Assembly (NCBI RefSeq): GCF_003574735.1
Contig: NZ_QORW01000004.1
Span: forward strand, 248,001 to 312,000
Length of the DNA: 64,000 bases
Direction: 5' to 3'
Source: Dongia deserti
GTDB lineage: Bacteria; Pseudomonadota; Alphaproteobacteria; Dongiales; Dongiaceae
The notes beneath the pieces were generated by a model. It worked only from the letters and a program-made list of their open reading frames with translations, made no database searches and was not told the origin of the DNA. The position numbers were made by a program, and so were the translations under genes. Positions 55,746 through 64,000 of the stretch are shown here, one piece after another (the first letter of the stretch is position 1; each line of letters begins with the position of its first letter).

Positions 55746-56474
55746 ATGAAGAACCGGTTGAACTCGCTGGGACAGCCGATCGGGTATCAAGTGCCGCACT
55801 GGAAGCCGGTCAACTCGCCGCCGCGCACGCCCGTTGTCGGCCGCTACTGCCGGGTCGAGCCGATCGACATCGATCGGCACGCCGCCGATCTGTTTGAAGC
55901 GATCTCAGAGGATGCCGATGGCCGAAGCTGGACCTACATGGCGTACGGGCCGTTCGGTACGCTGCCGGAGTATCGCGCCTGGATGAAGGCAACCTGTCTG
56001 GCCGATGATCCCCTGTTCCACGCGATCATCGACATCAGCACCAACAAGGCGGTCGGCGTCGCCTCCTACCTGCGGATCGACCCCAAGTTCGGCGTGATCG
56101 AGACCGGGCATATCCACTATTCCCCGCGGCTACAGCGCACGCGCGCCGCGACCGAGGCGATGTATCTGATGATGTGCCGGGTGTTCGAGGAGCTCGGCTA
56201 TCGCCGGTATGAATGGAAATGTGACGCGTTGAACGAGCCATCACGCCGCGGCGCGCAGCGCCTCGGCTTCACCTTCGAGGGCGTTTTCCGCCAGGCCACC
56301 GTCTACAAGGGCCGCAACCGCGACACCGCCTGGTTTGCGATGATCGATCACGAGTGGCTGGCCTTGAAGGCCGCGTACGAAACCTGGCTCGATCCCAGCA
56401 ATTTCGACGCCCATGGCAAGCAGCAGCAGAGGCTGGGCGACCTGACCGCCGCGGCGCTCAAGAGTTCGGCCTGA
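55746..56474 (+). CDS. GNAT family N-acetyltransferase (RimJ/RimL-like)
   Basis: This 242-residue acetyltransferase has the GNAT acetyl-CoA region GVASYLRIDPKFGVIETGHIHYSP and the RimL-type C-terminal NEPSRRGAQRLGFTFEGVFRQ. Substrate unknown. The final 40 residues form an extra helix. Confidence 0.88.
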   Translation: MKNRLNSLGQPIGYQVPHWKPVNSPPRTPVVGRYCRVEPIDIDRHAADLFEAISEDADGRSWTYMAYGPFGTLPEYRAWMKATCLADDPLFHAIIDISTNKAVGVASYLRIDPKFGVIETGHIHYSPRLQRTRAATEAMYLMMCRVFEELGYRRYEWKCDALNEPSRRGAQRLGFTFEGVFRQATVYKGRNRDTAWFAMIDHEWLALKAAYETWLDPSNFDAHGKQQQRLGDLTAAALKSSA

Positions 56475-56696
56475 CTCGCGTTTGCAACCTGGCCGACTCT
56501 CCTCGGCATCCATCTCCTGCTCAGGGCCGATCTACAAAAGGTCTTCCGCAATGTCGTCGACCTGTTCGAGCGTGCGGTATTGGCCCCGGCCGAGCTGATC
56601 TGCCGCGCGATCTAGAGCGCGGCGCCGCGGGCTGCTTGCCACCCGCACGACCTTCTTCCTATGATCCCTCAGTCGTAAAACTGTAGGGAGATCGTC

Positions 56697-57545
56697 ATGC
56701 TGGGAGTCAGTCTTCGTCCGCTCGCCGCGCTGGCGCTCTGCGCTGCGTTATCCCCCGCCGCTTGGGCGCAGGACGTGCCCGCCAACGACAATCTGAACGC
56801 AGTCCTTTGGATGCAACGCTCGGTCGAATACCAGGCCACGACCTTGGCACTTTTCGAACTCGCCAAGATTCGCCTCGACCAGGCGCTAAAGGATAAGAGC
56901 TGGACCGCAGCGCCCGCCGAGCAGACCGGCGACTTCAAGGATCTGACCCCCGCCATCGTCATCGACGCCGATGAAACCGTGCTCGACAATTCGGGCTATC
57001 AGGCCTGGATGGTGATGAACAACCTGACCTTCAGTCCCAAGACGTGGACCCAGTTCGTCAACTCGCAGACATCACTGGCCACCCCCGGCGCGGTCGAGTT
57101 CGCCAAATACGCGGAGGCCAAGGGTGTCCGGGTGTTCTACGTCACGAACCGTACCAAGGTGGAAGAAGGGCCCACGCGTGAGAACATGAGAAAACTCGGT
57201 TTTCCCATGAGCGCCAATGTCGACACGATCCTGAGCGCGAAGGAACAACCAGACTGGAGTTCCGCCAAAGGCACGCGGCGCGCGGCCATCGCCAGGCACT
57301 ATCGTATCCTGCTCTGCATCGGCGATAATTTCGGCGACTTCACCGACGCCTACAAGGGCAGCGTCGAGGAACGGCAGACGGTATTCGAAGAGAACCACGC
57401 GCGGTGGGGGCGCGAATGGATCATGCTCCCCAACCCCAGCTACGGCTCATTCGAATCCGCGCCGTTTGGCGGCAATTTCAAGCTGCCGGTCGAGGAGCAA
57501 CGCGCCGCCAAGCGCGCCGTTCTGGCGCCGTGGAACGGACAATAG
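56697..57545 (+). CDS. Exported HAD-family acid phosphatase (lipoprotein e(P4)-like)
   Basis: The 282-residue product has a signal peptide (about 1-24, AAWAQ) and the class B/C HAD phosphatase motif VIDADETVLDN (catalytic Asp90 and Asp92), YVTNRT motif and CIGDNFGDF. It is predicted periplasmic and releases phosphate from nucleotides or other monoesters. There is no lipobox cysteine, so it is probably soluble. Confidence 0.92.
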   Translation: MLGVSLRPLAALALCAALSPAAWAQDVPANDNLNAVLWMQRSVEYQATTLALFELAKIRLDQALKDKSWTAAPAEQTGDFKDLTPAIVIDADETVLDNSGYQAWMVMNNLTFSPKTWTQFVNSQTSLATPGAVEFAKYAEAKGVRVFYVTNRTKVEEGPTRENMRKLGFPMSANVDTILSAKEQPDWSSAKGTRRAAIARHYRILLCIGDNFGDFTDAYKGSVEERQTVFEENHARWGREWIMLPNPSYGSFESAPFGGNFKLPVEEQRAAKRAVLAPWNGQ

Positions 57546-57600
57546 GGCGATCCCCCTCGATTCGAAGCGGTAGCCGCATCGCCGCCCGGCTGCCGAATCG

Positions 57601-57855
57601 TCACTGGTTCGGCAGCTTGGCGATCATTTCCTCGGCTTTTTCCTGGCGCATGCAGACGACCTTCACCCGGTCGGTCTTGGTGAGCGCCCGCCCGACCGCA
57701 GTTTCTGCCAAGTAGGCTTGGCCATGCATGGCGCAGCTCACCGGGCTCGCGTAAGCCTGAGGAACGCGCATCACGACCCGTGCATTGTCGGTATCGCAGT
57801 CTCTCAAATCCGGCGTTGTCGCAATCGAACAGATCAGGACGAGGGCAGTCAGCAT
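57601..57855 (-). CDS. Small exported protein, unknown
   Basis: The 84-residue product starts with a short hydrophobic segment that may be a signal peptide (LTALVLICSIATT) and contains four cysteines (including CDTDNARV and VSCAMHG). No known family. The 57546-57600 spacing suggests convergence with the phosphatase. Confidence 0.6.
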   Translation of the reverse strand: MLTALVLICSIATTPDLRDCDTDNARVVMRVPQAYASPVSCAMHGQAYLAETAVGRALTKTDRVKVVCMRQEKAEEMIAKLPNQ

Positions 57856-58180
57856 GACTTCCTCACAGCGACAACCGTCGTCAACGTTGGCATGTGGCCC
57901 TCCACAATCTTATGGCGCGCACAGATAGCCACATGCGCCGTGAATTGAACGTGAAAAGCGAGTCTGTTTTATTTTCACATCCCGTGTGAAGAGAGCAATC
58001 TGTTGACGTAACGGGATAATCGCGCGGATAGGCCGGTCCTGATTGAGGCCGCTTTGCGGCCCTAGGCGCACTGCTTCATGCCTTGAACAGCGTCCAATCG
58101 AGGCCGCGCGATTCGCACTTTCGTGCGTCCCTCAAGCCGCGCCGTCATCGATCGAGCATTGCGGAACTGTTTCGCGGCGG
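57856..58180. other. 325-base stretch without a gene
   Basis: No credible coding frame is seen. It holds a GGCCGC-TTT-GCGGCC hairpin near 58047-58061 without a T-run and a short AT-rich patch near 57967. The function, if any, is not readable. Confidence 0.4.
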
Positions 58181-58687
58181 CTAGCCCAACCGCGCCTTCA
58201 GCCTGGCGAGCCATTCCTCGACTCGGGCCCGATTCACGCCGAAGTCGCCCTTGCCGTAGAGCGAGCGGCTGTAAATGGCGAGCGTCGAGTGCGTGTCGTC
58301 GACCGGCAGGAACCGCACCGTGATCAGGTCCGGGAACCGCAGGAACCGCGAGCGCTGCACGTAGTCGATCTGCATGTTGGTGAGGTCGCGGCGGAGCACC
58401 TGGACCCGCGGCTGCTCCGCGATCATGGCATCCCACTCAGCCTGCAGCTTCGGGACCGTGACGTTGAAGACGGGTGCTGCGCCGTCTGTTCGCGTGGAAC
58501 ACAGGGACGTGGGGCACAGCAGAAACTGATTGGGCGCGGCCCTGCGCTCCAGCGTCGCGAAATCTATGACCGGCACGTCCTTGATCCCGAAGATAATGGT
58601 CTCCAGCGTTTCGCCTTCCAGGATCAGTGCGATGGCGGCGAGGGCGATACCGATGATCGCGGCCACAGAATACCGAAGAAAGCGCAT
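58181..58687 (-). CDS. DUF1499 family protein
   Basis: The product is about 168 residues (ATG 58687) with an N-terminal membrane helix (about 5-25). The pattern NQFLLCPTSLCSTRTDGAAPVFNV, and the RFLRFPDLITVRFLPVDDTHSTLAIYSRSLYGKGDFGVNRARVEEWL block, match DUF1499 proteins, which are envelope-associated and uncharacterised. Confidence 0.86.
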   Translation of the reverse strand: MRFLRYSVAAIIGIALAAIALILEGETLETIIFGIKDVPVIDFATLERRAAPNQFLLCPTSLCSTRTDGAAPVFNVTVPKLQAEWDAMIAEQPRVQVLRRDLTNMQIDYVQRSRFLRFPDLITVRFLPVDDTHSTLAIYSRSLYGKGDFGVNRARVEEWLARLKARLG

Positions 58688-58742
58688 CATCGTGGCGATC
58701 CACCAGACCGCTCGAGTTCGCAGGCGTTGCGGGCCATGCTTT

Positions 58743-59723
58743 TCATCCTCTTGCTTTCTTGTTCCTCCTGGCGCCGACGGATCGTTCCCCGCTGACCGTT
58801 CCGCCTGCTCCAGTGGTCAACTTGCCTTCGTTCGCCTGTCTCGCTTCCTCGACCAGCCATTCCGCAACCTTGCGCGCCGCCGTGCTCCGACTCGCGCGCG
58901 GCTGCGCCAGGTAATAAGCCGTTTTGCCGATTGCCCGGTCCCGGAACAATGGCACCAACCTTCCGTCGTTCAACAATGGATCGATGATCGGCCGCCGCCC
59001 CATCCCGATCCCTACCCCATCGAGCACAGCTGGCACGACCAGCTCCGCCGAGGTCAGCGTGATCATGTTGGATGTTCGTGGTGGCTGCAAGCCGTGCGCG
59101 CTGCACCACTCACTCCACTCATCAGGATGTAGCGCATTGGTAATTATGCGACTGCTCTTCAGCAGCTCTGCCGGGTCGCACGCGCCGTGCTTGCGCACAA
59201 ACGCGGCGCTTGCGACGGGGAAATACAGCTCGGGCATCAATGGTCGTACTTCGAGCTCGCGCCACTGACCCGCACCATAGCGAATCGCGAGGTCGATGTG
59301 CTCGCGTGCCAGATCGCACAGGCGATTCGTTGCCACCAGTTGCAGATCGACCGACGGGTGGCGCTGCTGCAGCTTCGCCATGCGCGGGATCAACCAGAAG
59401 GCTGCGATCGAGGTTGGCACGGTGATCGTGACTCGCTGCCGCTGCGGTCCGGTCATCATGTCGGCGGTCGCCGTCTCGATCGTCGCCAAGGCGGGTTGGA
59501 TCGCACGATGGAAGCGCGCGCCCGCCGCAGTCAGCCGCAGCTCGCGCCCATGACGCTCGAACAGCGCAATGCCGAAGAACTCTTCCAGCCGCTTGATCTG
59601 GTGCGATACCGCGGATTCGGTGAGCCCCAGCTGTTTCGCGGCGGCCCGCAGCCGCCCGGACTCCGAGGCTTCAGCAGCGGCAAAGAACGACTTCAAAGGC
59701 GCGAAGGGAGGGTAATTCACCAT
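58743..59723 (-). CDS. LysR family transcriptional regulator (GcvA-like)
   Basis: This 326-residue regulator has an N-terminal winged helix (LRAAAKQLGLTESAVSHQIKRLEEFFGI) and a periplasmic-binding-like co-inducer domain (about 90-290). It is divergent from the alpha/beta hydrolase and likely controls it. Confidence 0.92.
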   Translation of the reverse strand: MVNYPPFAPLKSFFAAAEASESGRLRAAAKQLGLTESAVSHQIKRLEEFFGIALFERHGRELRLTAAGARFHRAIQPALATIETATADMMTGPQRQRVTITVPTSIAAFWLIPRMAKLQQRHPSVDLQLVATNRLCDLAREHIDLAIRYGAGQWRELEVRPLMPELYFPVASAAFVRKHGACDPAELLKSSRIITNALHPDEWSEWCSAHGLQPPRTSNMITLTSAELVVPAVLDGVGIGMGRRPIIDPLLNDGRLVPLFRDRAIGKTAYYLAQPRASRSTAARKVAEWLVEEARQANEGKLTTGAGGTVSGERSVGARRNKKARG

Positions 59724-59734
59724 GCCGGCGGCAT

Positions 59735-59749
59735 TTGAACTTTCTTCAA
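59735..59749. promoter_or_regulatory. Putative LysR box TTGAA-N5-TTCAA
   Basis: The inverted repeat lies 12 bases upstream of the LysR start, in the space shared with the alpha/beta hydrolase. It has the LysR T-N-A symmetry. Confidence 0.45.
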
Positions 59750-59824
59750 GTATTGCCGCAAGAGAATTCGCTTATCATGGCCGCGTTCTGCGCTCATCCT
59801 TGCGGCATCACTCAAATTGAATTC

Positions 59825-60655
59825 ATGGTGATGCGAATGGCCAAAGCGAGCCGGTTCTTCCCGTCCAGCCAGGGGCGCATCCGTTACGACATCCATGGCG
59901 AAGGTGCGCCAGTCGTCCTGGTGCATGGGACACCGAGTTCCTCCTTTGTGTGGGAGAAGGTCTGGCCGCGCCTCGCATCCCGCTTGCAGGTCATCACATA
60001 CGACCTCGCCGGCTACGGCGCATCGGACAAGTATGAGGACCAGGATGTGCGATTGCGCGCGCAAGCGCATGTGCTGGCCGAGTTCGTCGCACATCTCGGC
60101 CTCGCGCGCCCGCACCTGGTCGGCCACGACTTCGGCGCCGCCACCGTGCTGGGCGCGCATCTTGTCGAGCGGGTGGGGGCGAGAAGCTTGACCGTCATAG
60201 ACGGGGTGACACTCAATCCTTGGGGCACGCCCTATTCATTGCTGGTACGCGCCAATGTCGCCGTGTTCCGGGCCTTACCCGCTTATGTGCACGAGGCGAT
60301 GCTGGCCGCGCACCTTCGTTCCGCAGTCAGCCGCGTGCTCGATGAGGCAGCATTGCTGGCGCTGCTCGGGCCTTGGACCGGCGAAGCAGGCCAAGCCGCG
60401 TACTACCGTCAGGTCGCGCAGTACGATCATGACTTCACCGGCCTACTCGAAACGCTCTATCCGAGCATCACGGTCCCGACCCAGATCCTTTGGGGTGCCG
60501 AGGATCGCTGGCTTGCACCCGAGACCGCAAAGCGCCTGCAGTCTCTCATCCCGGATGCGCGGCTCTCGTACCTGCCCGACGCCGGCCACTTCGCCATGCT
60601 GGACACGCCCAACCTAGTAGCGGAAAAGATAGAGGCGTTCTTGGAGACGATATGA
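59825..60655 (+). CDS. Alpha/beta hydrolase
   Basis: The 276-residue product from ATG 59825 has oxyanion HGTPSSS, the nucleophile elbow GHDFGAA with Asp102 as nucleophile, acid WGAEDRWL and His in DAGHFAML. An aspartate nucleophile points to haloalkane dehalogenase/epoxide-hydrolase-type chemistry rather than an esterase. Divergent LysR gene. Confidence 0.9.
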   Translation: MVMRMAKASRFFPSSQGRIRYDIHGEGAPVVLVHGTPSSSFVWEKVWPRLASRLQVITYDLAGYGASDKYEDQDVRLRAQAHVLAEFVAHLGLARPHLVGHDFGAATVLGAHLVERVGARSLTVIDGVTLNPWGTPYSLLVRANVAVFRALPAYVHEAMLAAHLRSAVSRVLDEAALLALLGPWTGEAGQAAYYRQVAQYDHDFTGLLETLYPSITVPTQILWGAEDRWLAPETAKRLQSLIPDARLSYLPDAGHFAMLDTPNLVAEKIEAFLETI

Positions 60656-60671
60656 CACTCCAAAGCGGAGC

Positions 60672-61451
60672 CTAGCTCGGCGTGACGCCCAACGTCTTCA
60701 TCCACACCAGGCCCTCCTTCGTGCCCGCGCGCGGCAGGTATTCGCAGCCAACGACGCCGTCATAGCCGATGCGCTCCAGCGCATCGAATATGGCGCGGTA
60801 GTTGATCTCGCCTTCGTCCGGCTCGGCGCGCGAGGGGACGGCGGCGATCTGCACATGGCCGATCAGCGGCTTCAATTTTTCCAGCCGCGTGATGAGGTCG
60901 CCTTCCATGATCTGCAGATGGAACACGTCGAACAGCAGTTTCACGTTCGGCCGACCGACCTCGCCGATGATGTCGACCGCCTGCTGCGAGTTGGTGAGGA
61001 AGTAGCCCGGGGCGGAGCGCGCGTTGATCGGCTCGATCACCAGGGTCACATCTTTCTCGCGCGCCTTGTCGGCGCCACGGCGCAGGTTGTCGACGAAGGT
61101 GCCATGGGTGGTCGACGTCACCGGTACCTTGCCCGCCATGCAGTGGATCCGCGTCGCGCCGAGCGCTGAGACATAGAGCAGCGCCTGATCTAGCGCCGCC
61201 TGGAAATCCGCTTCCCGTCCCGGCACGGCACCCAGCCCGAAATCGCCGGCGTCGAGGTTCCCGGGCGCCGTGTTCACCATCACCAGCTTGAGCCCGTTGC
61301 GCTCCAGGCGATCGCGCAGCGCCTCGACCGCATTGTCGTACGGCCAATGGCACTCGACCAGCTTGAACCCTGACTCGGCCGCCGCGACAAAGCGGTCGAG
61401 GAATGGCAGTTCCTTGAACAGGAAGGAGATGTTTGCGGCAAAGCGGAGCAT
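60672..61451 (-). CDS. hyi: Hydroxypyruvate isomerase
   Basis: The 259-residue TIM-barrel product from ATG 61451 matches Hyi: FAANISFLFKELPFLDRF at the start, IEPINARSAPGYFL with the conserved Glu, and LLFDVFHLQIMEGD and GEINYRAIFDAL. It interconverts hydroxypyruvate and tartronate semialdehyde in glyoxylate/allantoin pathways. The length (about 258) is standard. Confidence 0.92.
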   Translation of the reverse strand: MLRFAANISFLFKELPFLDRFVAAAESGFKLVECHWPYDNAVEALRDRLERNGLKLVMVNTAPGNLDAGDFGLGAVPGREADFQAALDQALLYVSALGATRIHCMAGKVPVTSTTHGTFVDNLRRGADKAREKDVTLVIEPINARSAPGYFLTNSQQAVDIIGEVGRPNVKLLFDVFHLQIMEGDLITRLEKLKPLIGHVQIAAVPSRAEPDEGEINYRAIFDALERIGYDGVVGCEYLPRAGTKEGLVWMKTLGVTPS

Positions 61452-61483
61452 GCTCCCTGCATACAAGCAGCGCCGCCGCTTGG

Positions 61484-61969
61484 CTAGGCAGCTTCGCCTT
61501 CGACCGCAATCAACAACTTGCGCAGGATGGCGGACAGGGTCTCGCGCTCGTCTATGGTGAGGACGGCATTCAGGGCGCGATGCCGCGCCATTCGCTGGTC
61601 GAGCGCCCGGTCGATGATGGTGCGGCCTTTCTCGGTGATGGTGACGCGCCGCGCCCGCCTGTCTTCGCTGTCGATCTCGCGGCGGACCAGCCCCTCTTCT
61701 TCCAACCGGTCGAGGACCGCGGTCATGGCGCCCGTGGTCAGGATCGCCGCCCGCGCCAATTCGGTCGCGCGCATCGGGAGGGGATCGCGTCGGCGCAAGG
61801 CGGCCAGCACCTGAAACTCGCCCGGCTTCACCGCGCAATTCGCGGCGAAGTCCCGCTCCAGATGAGCCGCCAGCCGCATGACCCGCAGGAGACCGGCCGT
61901 GTCCCCCAGATGGATGCCCGGCCTGGTCCTTGGAGCTTCGATCTCGAACCGGTCGATGAAATCCTGCAT
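61484..61969 (-). CDS. MarR family transcriptional regulator
   Basis: This 161-residue winged-helix protein has ATELARAAILTTGAMTAVLDRLEEEGLVRREIDSEDRRARRVTITEKG, the complete MarR wing. A perfect 14-bp palindrome lies just upstream of the start. Ligand unknown. Confidence 0.92.
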   Translation of the reverse strand: MQDFIDRFEIEAPRTRPGIHLGDTAGLLRVMRLAAHLERDFAANCAVKPGEFQVLAALRRRDPLPMRATELARAAILTTGAMTAVLDRLEEEGLVRREIDSEDRRARRVTITEKGRTIIDRALDQRMARHRALNAVLTIDERETLSAILRKLLIAVEGEAA

Positions 61970-61979
61970 CAGATCAGTC

Positions 61980-61993
61980 TCTTAATATTAAGA
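61980..61993. promoter_or_regulatory. Putative MarR operator, palindrome TCTTAATATTAAGA
   Basis: A 14-bp perfect palindrome 11 bases upstream of the MarR start codon, in the divergent region before the coiled-coil protein gene. The position suggests autorepression. Confidence 0.55.
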
Positions 61994-62115
61994 TATCATA
62001 CATCAAAGTATTCTGCTCGACAACCTTTGGCAATTTCCCCTGTCGCGACCTGCCTCCAGGAGTAGTATTGGCGCCGCCATCTGCAAGCGATGCGCGTTGG
62101 GGAAGGAGGGGCACC

Positions 62116-62484
62116 ATGTCGACCGCCGTACTTGGACCGGCCTTTCGGGCGATCCAGCAGGCGTTGAAGACTGCCGCGGACGCCGTCCGACGGGAAGTCG
62201 ACAAGCTGATCCGCAAAATCAGCAAGAGGCTCAGGGGCAATAGGAAGACCCAATTCGACAACGATACTTCGAAAGACCGCAAGACGCGCGGACGGTTGCG
62301 CGGCGCGACCAGGACGCTGGGCAAGATCGTCGGCGACATCGAGGATGCGGGCGAGATGGTGAGCAAGGAGCTGACCGACCTCGAAGCTCTGCTCTGGGCC
62401 CTCATCGACATGCTGCGTGCGCTGGAATCGCTCGAGGACGCGGAGAAGCACTTCGACGAGATGGCGAAGGCCTACGGCGGCTAG
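62116..62484 (+). CDS. Small helical (coiled-coil-like) protein, unknown
   Basis: The 122-residue product from ATG 62116 (after a strong GGAAGGAGGGG site) is almost wholly charged and helical, with Lys/Arg-rich and Glu/Asp-rich heptad-like stretches (LIRKISKRLRGNRK; LEALLWALIDMLRALESLEDAEKHFDE). No family recognised. Confidence 0.6.
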   Translation: MSTAVLGPAFRAIQQALKTAADAVRREVDKLIRKISKRLRGNRKTQFDNDTSKDRKTRGRLRGATRTLGKIVGDIEDAGEMVSKELTDLEALLWALIDMLRALESLEDAEKHFDEMAKAYGG

Positions 62485-62533
62485 GCGAGCCCCTCGCCTC
62501 CGCCGCGCTACGGTGAGACACACCGGCGCTGAT

Positions 62534-63481
62534 TCAGCCGCGGCGTCGGCGCTTGGCCGGATCGCGCTCGCCTTTGCCCACCCTTTTTCGGATGCGCTGC
62601 GGGGCCGGAGTAGGACGGTCGACAATGCCGCCTGCCCGCTCCCGCATCCGCTTAACCAGAAAATTCTCGAGCGCCTGCACCATCTCTGTCCGATTGCGGG
62701 GACTCGTTATCAGGCAGATTCGCAGAACCGGGAGATCAGGGAATCCATCGGCGCGAGTCAGGGCGCGCATGGCGGTGGTCATGCTGCTCCGTGCCATCAC
62801 GCTGACGGCGAGGCCGGAGGCAACCGCACCCCGAATGGCTGCCATGCTGGTCGAGGTGTAGGCGATGCGAAACGAGCGCCCATGCTCCACCAGCCGGTCA
62901 ATCGCCCACCGCCGATACGTGTCGTCCTCCGGGCGGAAGGCCACCGGCAATGGATCAACACCGTGAACATCGCCGTTGGCGCTGCTAACCCAGTGGCAAG
63001 GTTCCTGATGCACGACCGGCCCCGTCACTGGGCCTTGTCCCTCCGTGACGAGGGCCAGATCATAAGCGCCCTCCGCCATGTTCCGGATGATCTCGCGCGA
63101 GGGCTCGCAGGTTATGTTGACTGACGCGTTCGGATGGACGGTGGCGATGTCTCGCAGCACGGGCGGCAGTAGCCCCAGCGCGTAATCGTCCGGGATAGCG
63201 AGCGAGATCTCGTACGGCACATCAGGCCGATCGAGGGCTGCGAGGGCGGCCTGCTGAGCATTGAGGATGAGCCGGGCGTGGCGGCGCAGTACCTCGCCCT
63301 GCGGGGTCAGCGCCACCTCATGCGCGGAACGGTGGAACAGGCTGCACCCGAGCTGCTCCTCCAGGCGCCGCATTTGCATGCTCACCGCCGATTGGGTGCG
63401 CCCGACCACGGCACCAGCGGCGGTGAAGCCGCCTGCGTCGCAGATCGCCAGGAAAGTGCGGAGAAGGTCTGGCTCCAGCAT
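62534..63481 (-). CDS. LysR family transcriptional regulator
   Basis: The product is 315 residues (ATG 63481) with an HTH (FTAAGAVVGRTQSAVSMQMRRLEEQLGCSLF) and the LysR substrate domain. It ends in a highly basic tail (Arg/Lys-rich, after residue 285) longer than usual, which might contact DNA or be disordered. It is divergent from the terminal acetyltransferase. Confidence 0.9.
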   Translation of the reverse strand: MLEPDLLRTFLAICDAGGFTAAGAVVGRTQSAVSMQMRRLEEQLGCSLFHRSAHEVALTPQGEVLRRHARLILNAQQAALAALDRPDVPYEISLAIPDDYALGLLPPVLRDIATVHPNASVNITCEPSREIIRNMAEGAYDLALVTEGQGPVTGPVVHQEPCHWVSSANGDVHGVDPLPVAFRPEDDTYRRWAIDRLVEHGRSFRIAYTSTSMAAIRGAVASGLAVSVMARSSMTTAMRALTRADGFPDLPVLRICLITSPRNRTEMVQALENFLVKRMRERAGGIVDRPTPAPQRIRKRVGKGERDPAKRRRRG

Positions 63482-63482
63482 G

Positions 63483-63497
63483 ATCAATATTATTGAT
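63483..63497. promoter_or_regulatory. Palindrome ATCAATATTATTGAT at the LysR start
   Basis: A perfect 7-1-7 inverted repeat begins 2 bases upstream of the LysR ATG in the divergent intergenic region; the sequence around it is AT-rich. Confidence 0.5.
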
Positions 63498-63582
63498 TCA
63501 ATGGATCATATAAATTCGTTTCAGTGATGTAAAGCGGCTGCGTATATCCGCTGCCCCAGAGCCCAAACGACGTGAGACGCAC

Positions 63583-64000
63583 ATGAACCAGATCGAGATT
63601 CGCCTGGCGGAAAGCGCCGATATCCCTGCCCTGCGCGAGCTCCAGGAACGATCCATGCGCATGCTGGGCCGCCTCCGGTATTCTGCAACCCAAATCGAGG
63701 CCTACATCGCGCGCATCGGCACGATGGATGACTATCTGGTCCACGATCGCACTTATCTGCTGGCCGAAGCGGATGGCGAGATCGTCGGCTGCGGCGGATG
63801 GACCACGCGTCTGCCGGGCTATGCGCGCCACACTAAGGATAACGTGCACTCGCCGGATCCGAGCCGCGCGACGGTTCGCAGCGTGTTCGTGGAGCCGCTC
63901 GCCGCGCGCCAGGGCATCGGTCGCGGGATCATGAGCGCGGTCGAGAACGCCCTGCGCGCCGCAGGCTTGCGCACTGCCGAACTAGGCGCCACAGAGAACA
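63583..64000 (+). CDS. GNAT family acetyltransferase (right-edge partial)
   Basis: The frame from ATG 63583 runs off the right edge after about 139 residues. It has the GNAT acetyl-CoA motif VRSVFVEPLAARQGIGRGIM followed by AVENALRAAGLRTAELGAT. The C-terminus is missing. Confidence 0.88.
   Translation, partial: MNQIEIRLAESADIPALRELQERSMRMLGRLRYSATQIEAYIARIGTMDDYLVHDRTYLLAEADGEIVGCGGWTTRLPGYARHTKDNVHSPDPSRATVRSVFVEPLAARQGIGRGIMSAVENALRAAGLRTAELGATEN

Noticed and set aside
58062-58436. 124-residue minus-strand ORF overlapping the DUF1499 gene
   Set aside because: It overlaps the C-terminal half of DUF1499 in another frame and is rich in Pro/Arg/His as expected for a shadow.
60672-61838. 388-residue version of the hydroxypyruvate isomerase
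   Set aside because: The extra N-terminal part is an Arg/Gly-rich shadow of the MarR gene; family length fits ATG 61451.

Overview
The window reads as chromosomal DNA of a free-living, high-GC alphaproteobacterium, most like the Rhodospirillales/Hyphomicrobiales. Pointers are a complete cpa/tad Flp-pilus locus, a PAS_5-type protein, many AHSA1/SRPBCC genes paired with ArsR repressors, BetI-, GntR-, LysR- and MarR-type regulators, amino-acid and peptide ABC transport genes, and a dispersed inverted-repeat family common in such genomes. The taxonomic placement is inference. Housekeeping anchors are purC, ppa, parE and a tRNA-Lys.

Layout. 1-4.3 kb: peptide uptake and use (double-ATPase ABC protein, M55 D-aminopeptidase, amidase). 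4.6-6.4 kb: an Hpt/pseudo-receiver protein and a string of tiny membrane ORFs. 6.4-12.4 kb: acyl-CoA dehydrogenase, NDP-forming acyl-CoA synthetase, an extended TetR regulator and a divergent class-III aminotransferase. 12.5-14.9 kb: a pYEATS-like membrane protein beside a frameshifted IS110-family transposase. 14.9-26.3 kb: purC, DUF2254, a secreted nuclease, an amino-acid ABC pair, ArsR-SRPBCC, phosphotransferase-DUF6285, ppa, a PAS_5 protein, a GntR regulator and a hydroxyacid dehydrogenase. 27.3-39.5 kb: the tad locus (two flp pilins, cpaABCDEF, tadB, tadC, convergent tadD) followed by a pilus-N-domain protein and a CigR-like protein. 39.5-47.8 kb: an EamA transporter, methyltransferase and surface-carbohydrate protein, parE, a YjbR protein, a class II amidotransferase and tRNA-Lys. 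48-51 kb: a dense ArsR/SRPBCC island including a tandem-SRPBCC fusion. 51.2-54 kb: a lower-GC glycosyltransferase-methyltransferase-glycosyltransferase cassette bracketed by two copies of the 3' end of an AMP-dependent ligase gene. 54-64 kb: that ligase, two acetyltransferases (one cut by the right edge), an acid phosphatase, LysR and MarR regulators, an alpha/beta hydrolase, a hydroxypyruvate isomerase and small unknowns.

The most novel-looking material is (i) the glycosyl/methyl-transfer cassette and its repeated ligase 3' ends, (ii) the membrane-anchored pYEATS-like protein next to a decayed IS110 element, (iii) a BetI-like TetR protein with an extra C-terminal helix-turn-helix, and (iv) the Hpt protein whose receiver domain has lost its phospho-acceptor. 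I did not see a CRISPR array, prophage, rRNA operon or recognisable anti-phage operon. Several decayed genes (IS110 transposase, PAP2, TPR protein, ligase fragment) show that the accessory intervals have been rearranged. All family assignments come from reading motifs by eye; no database search was run.
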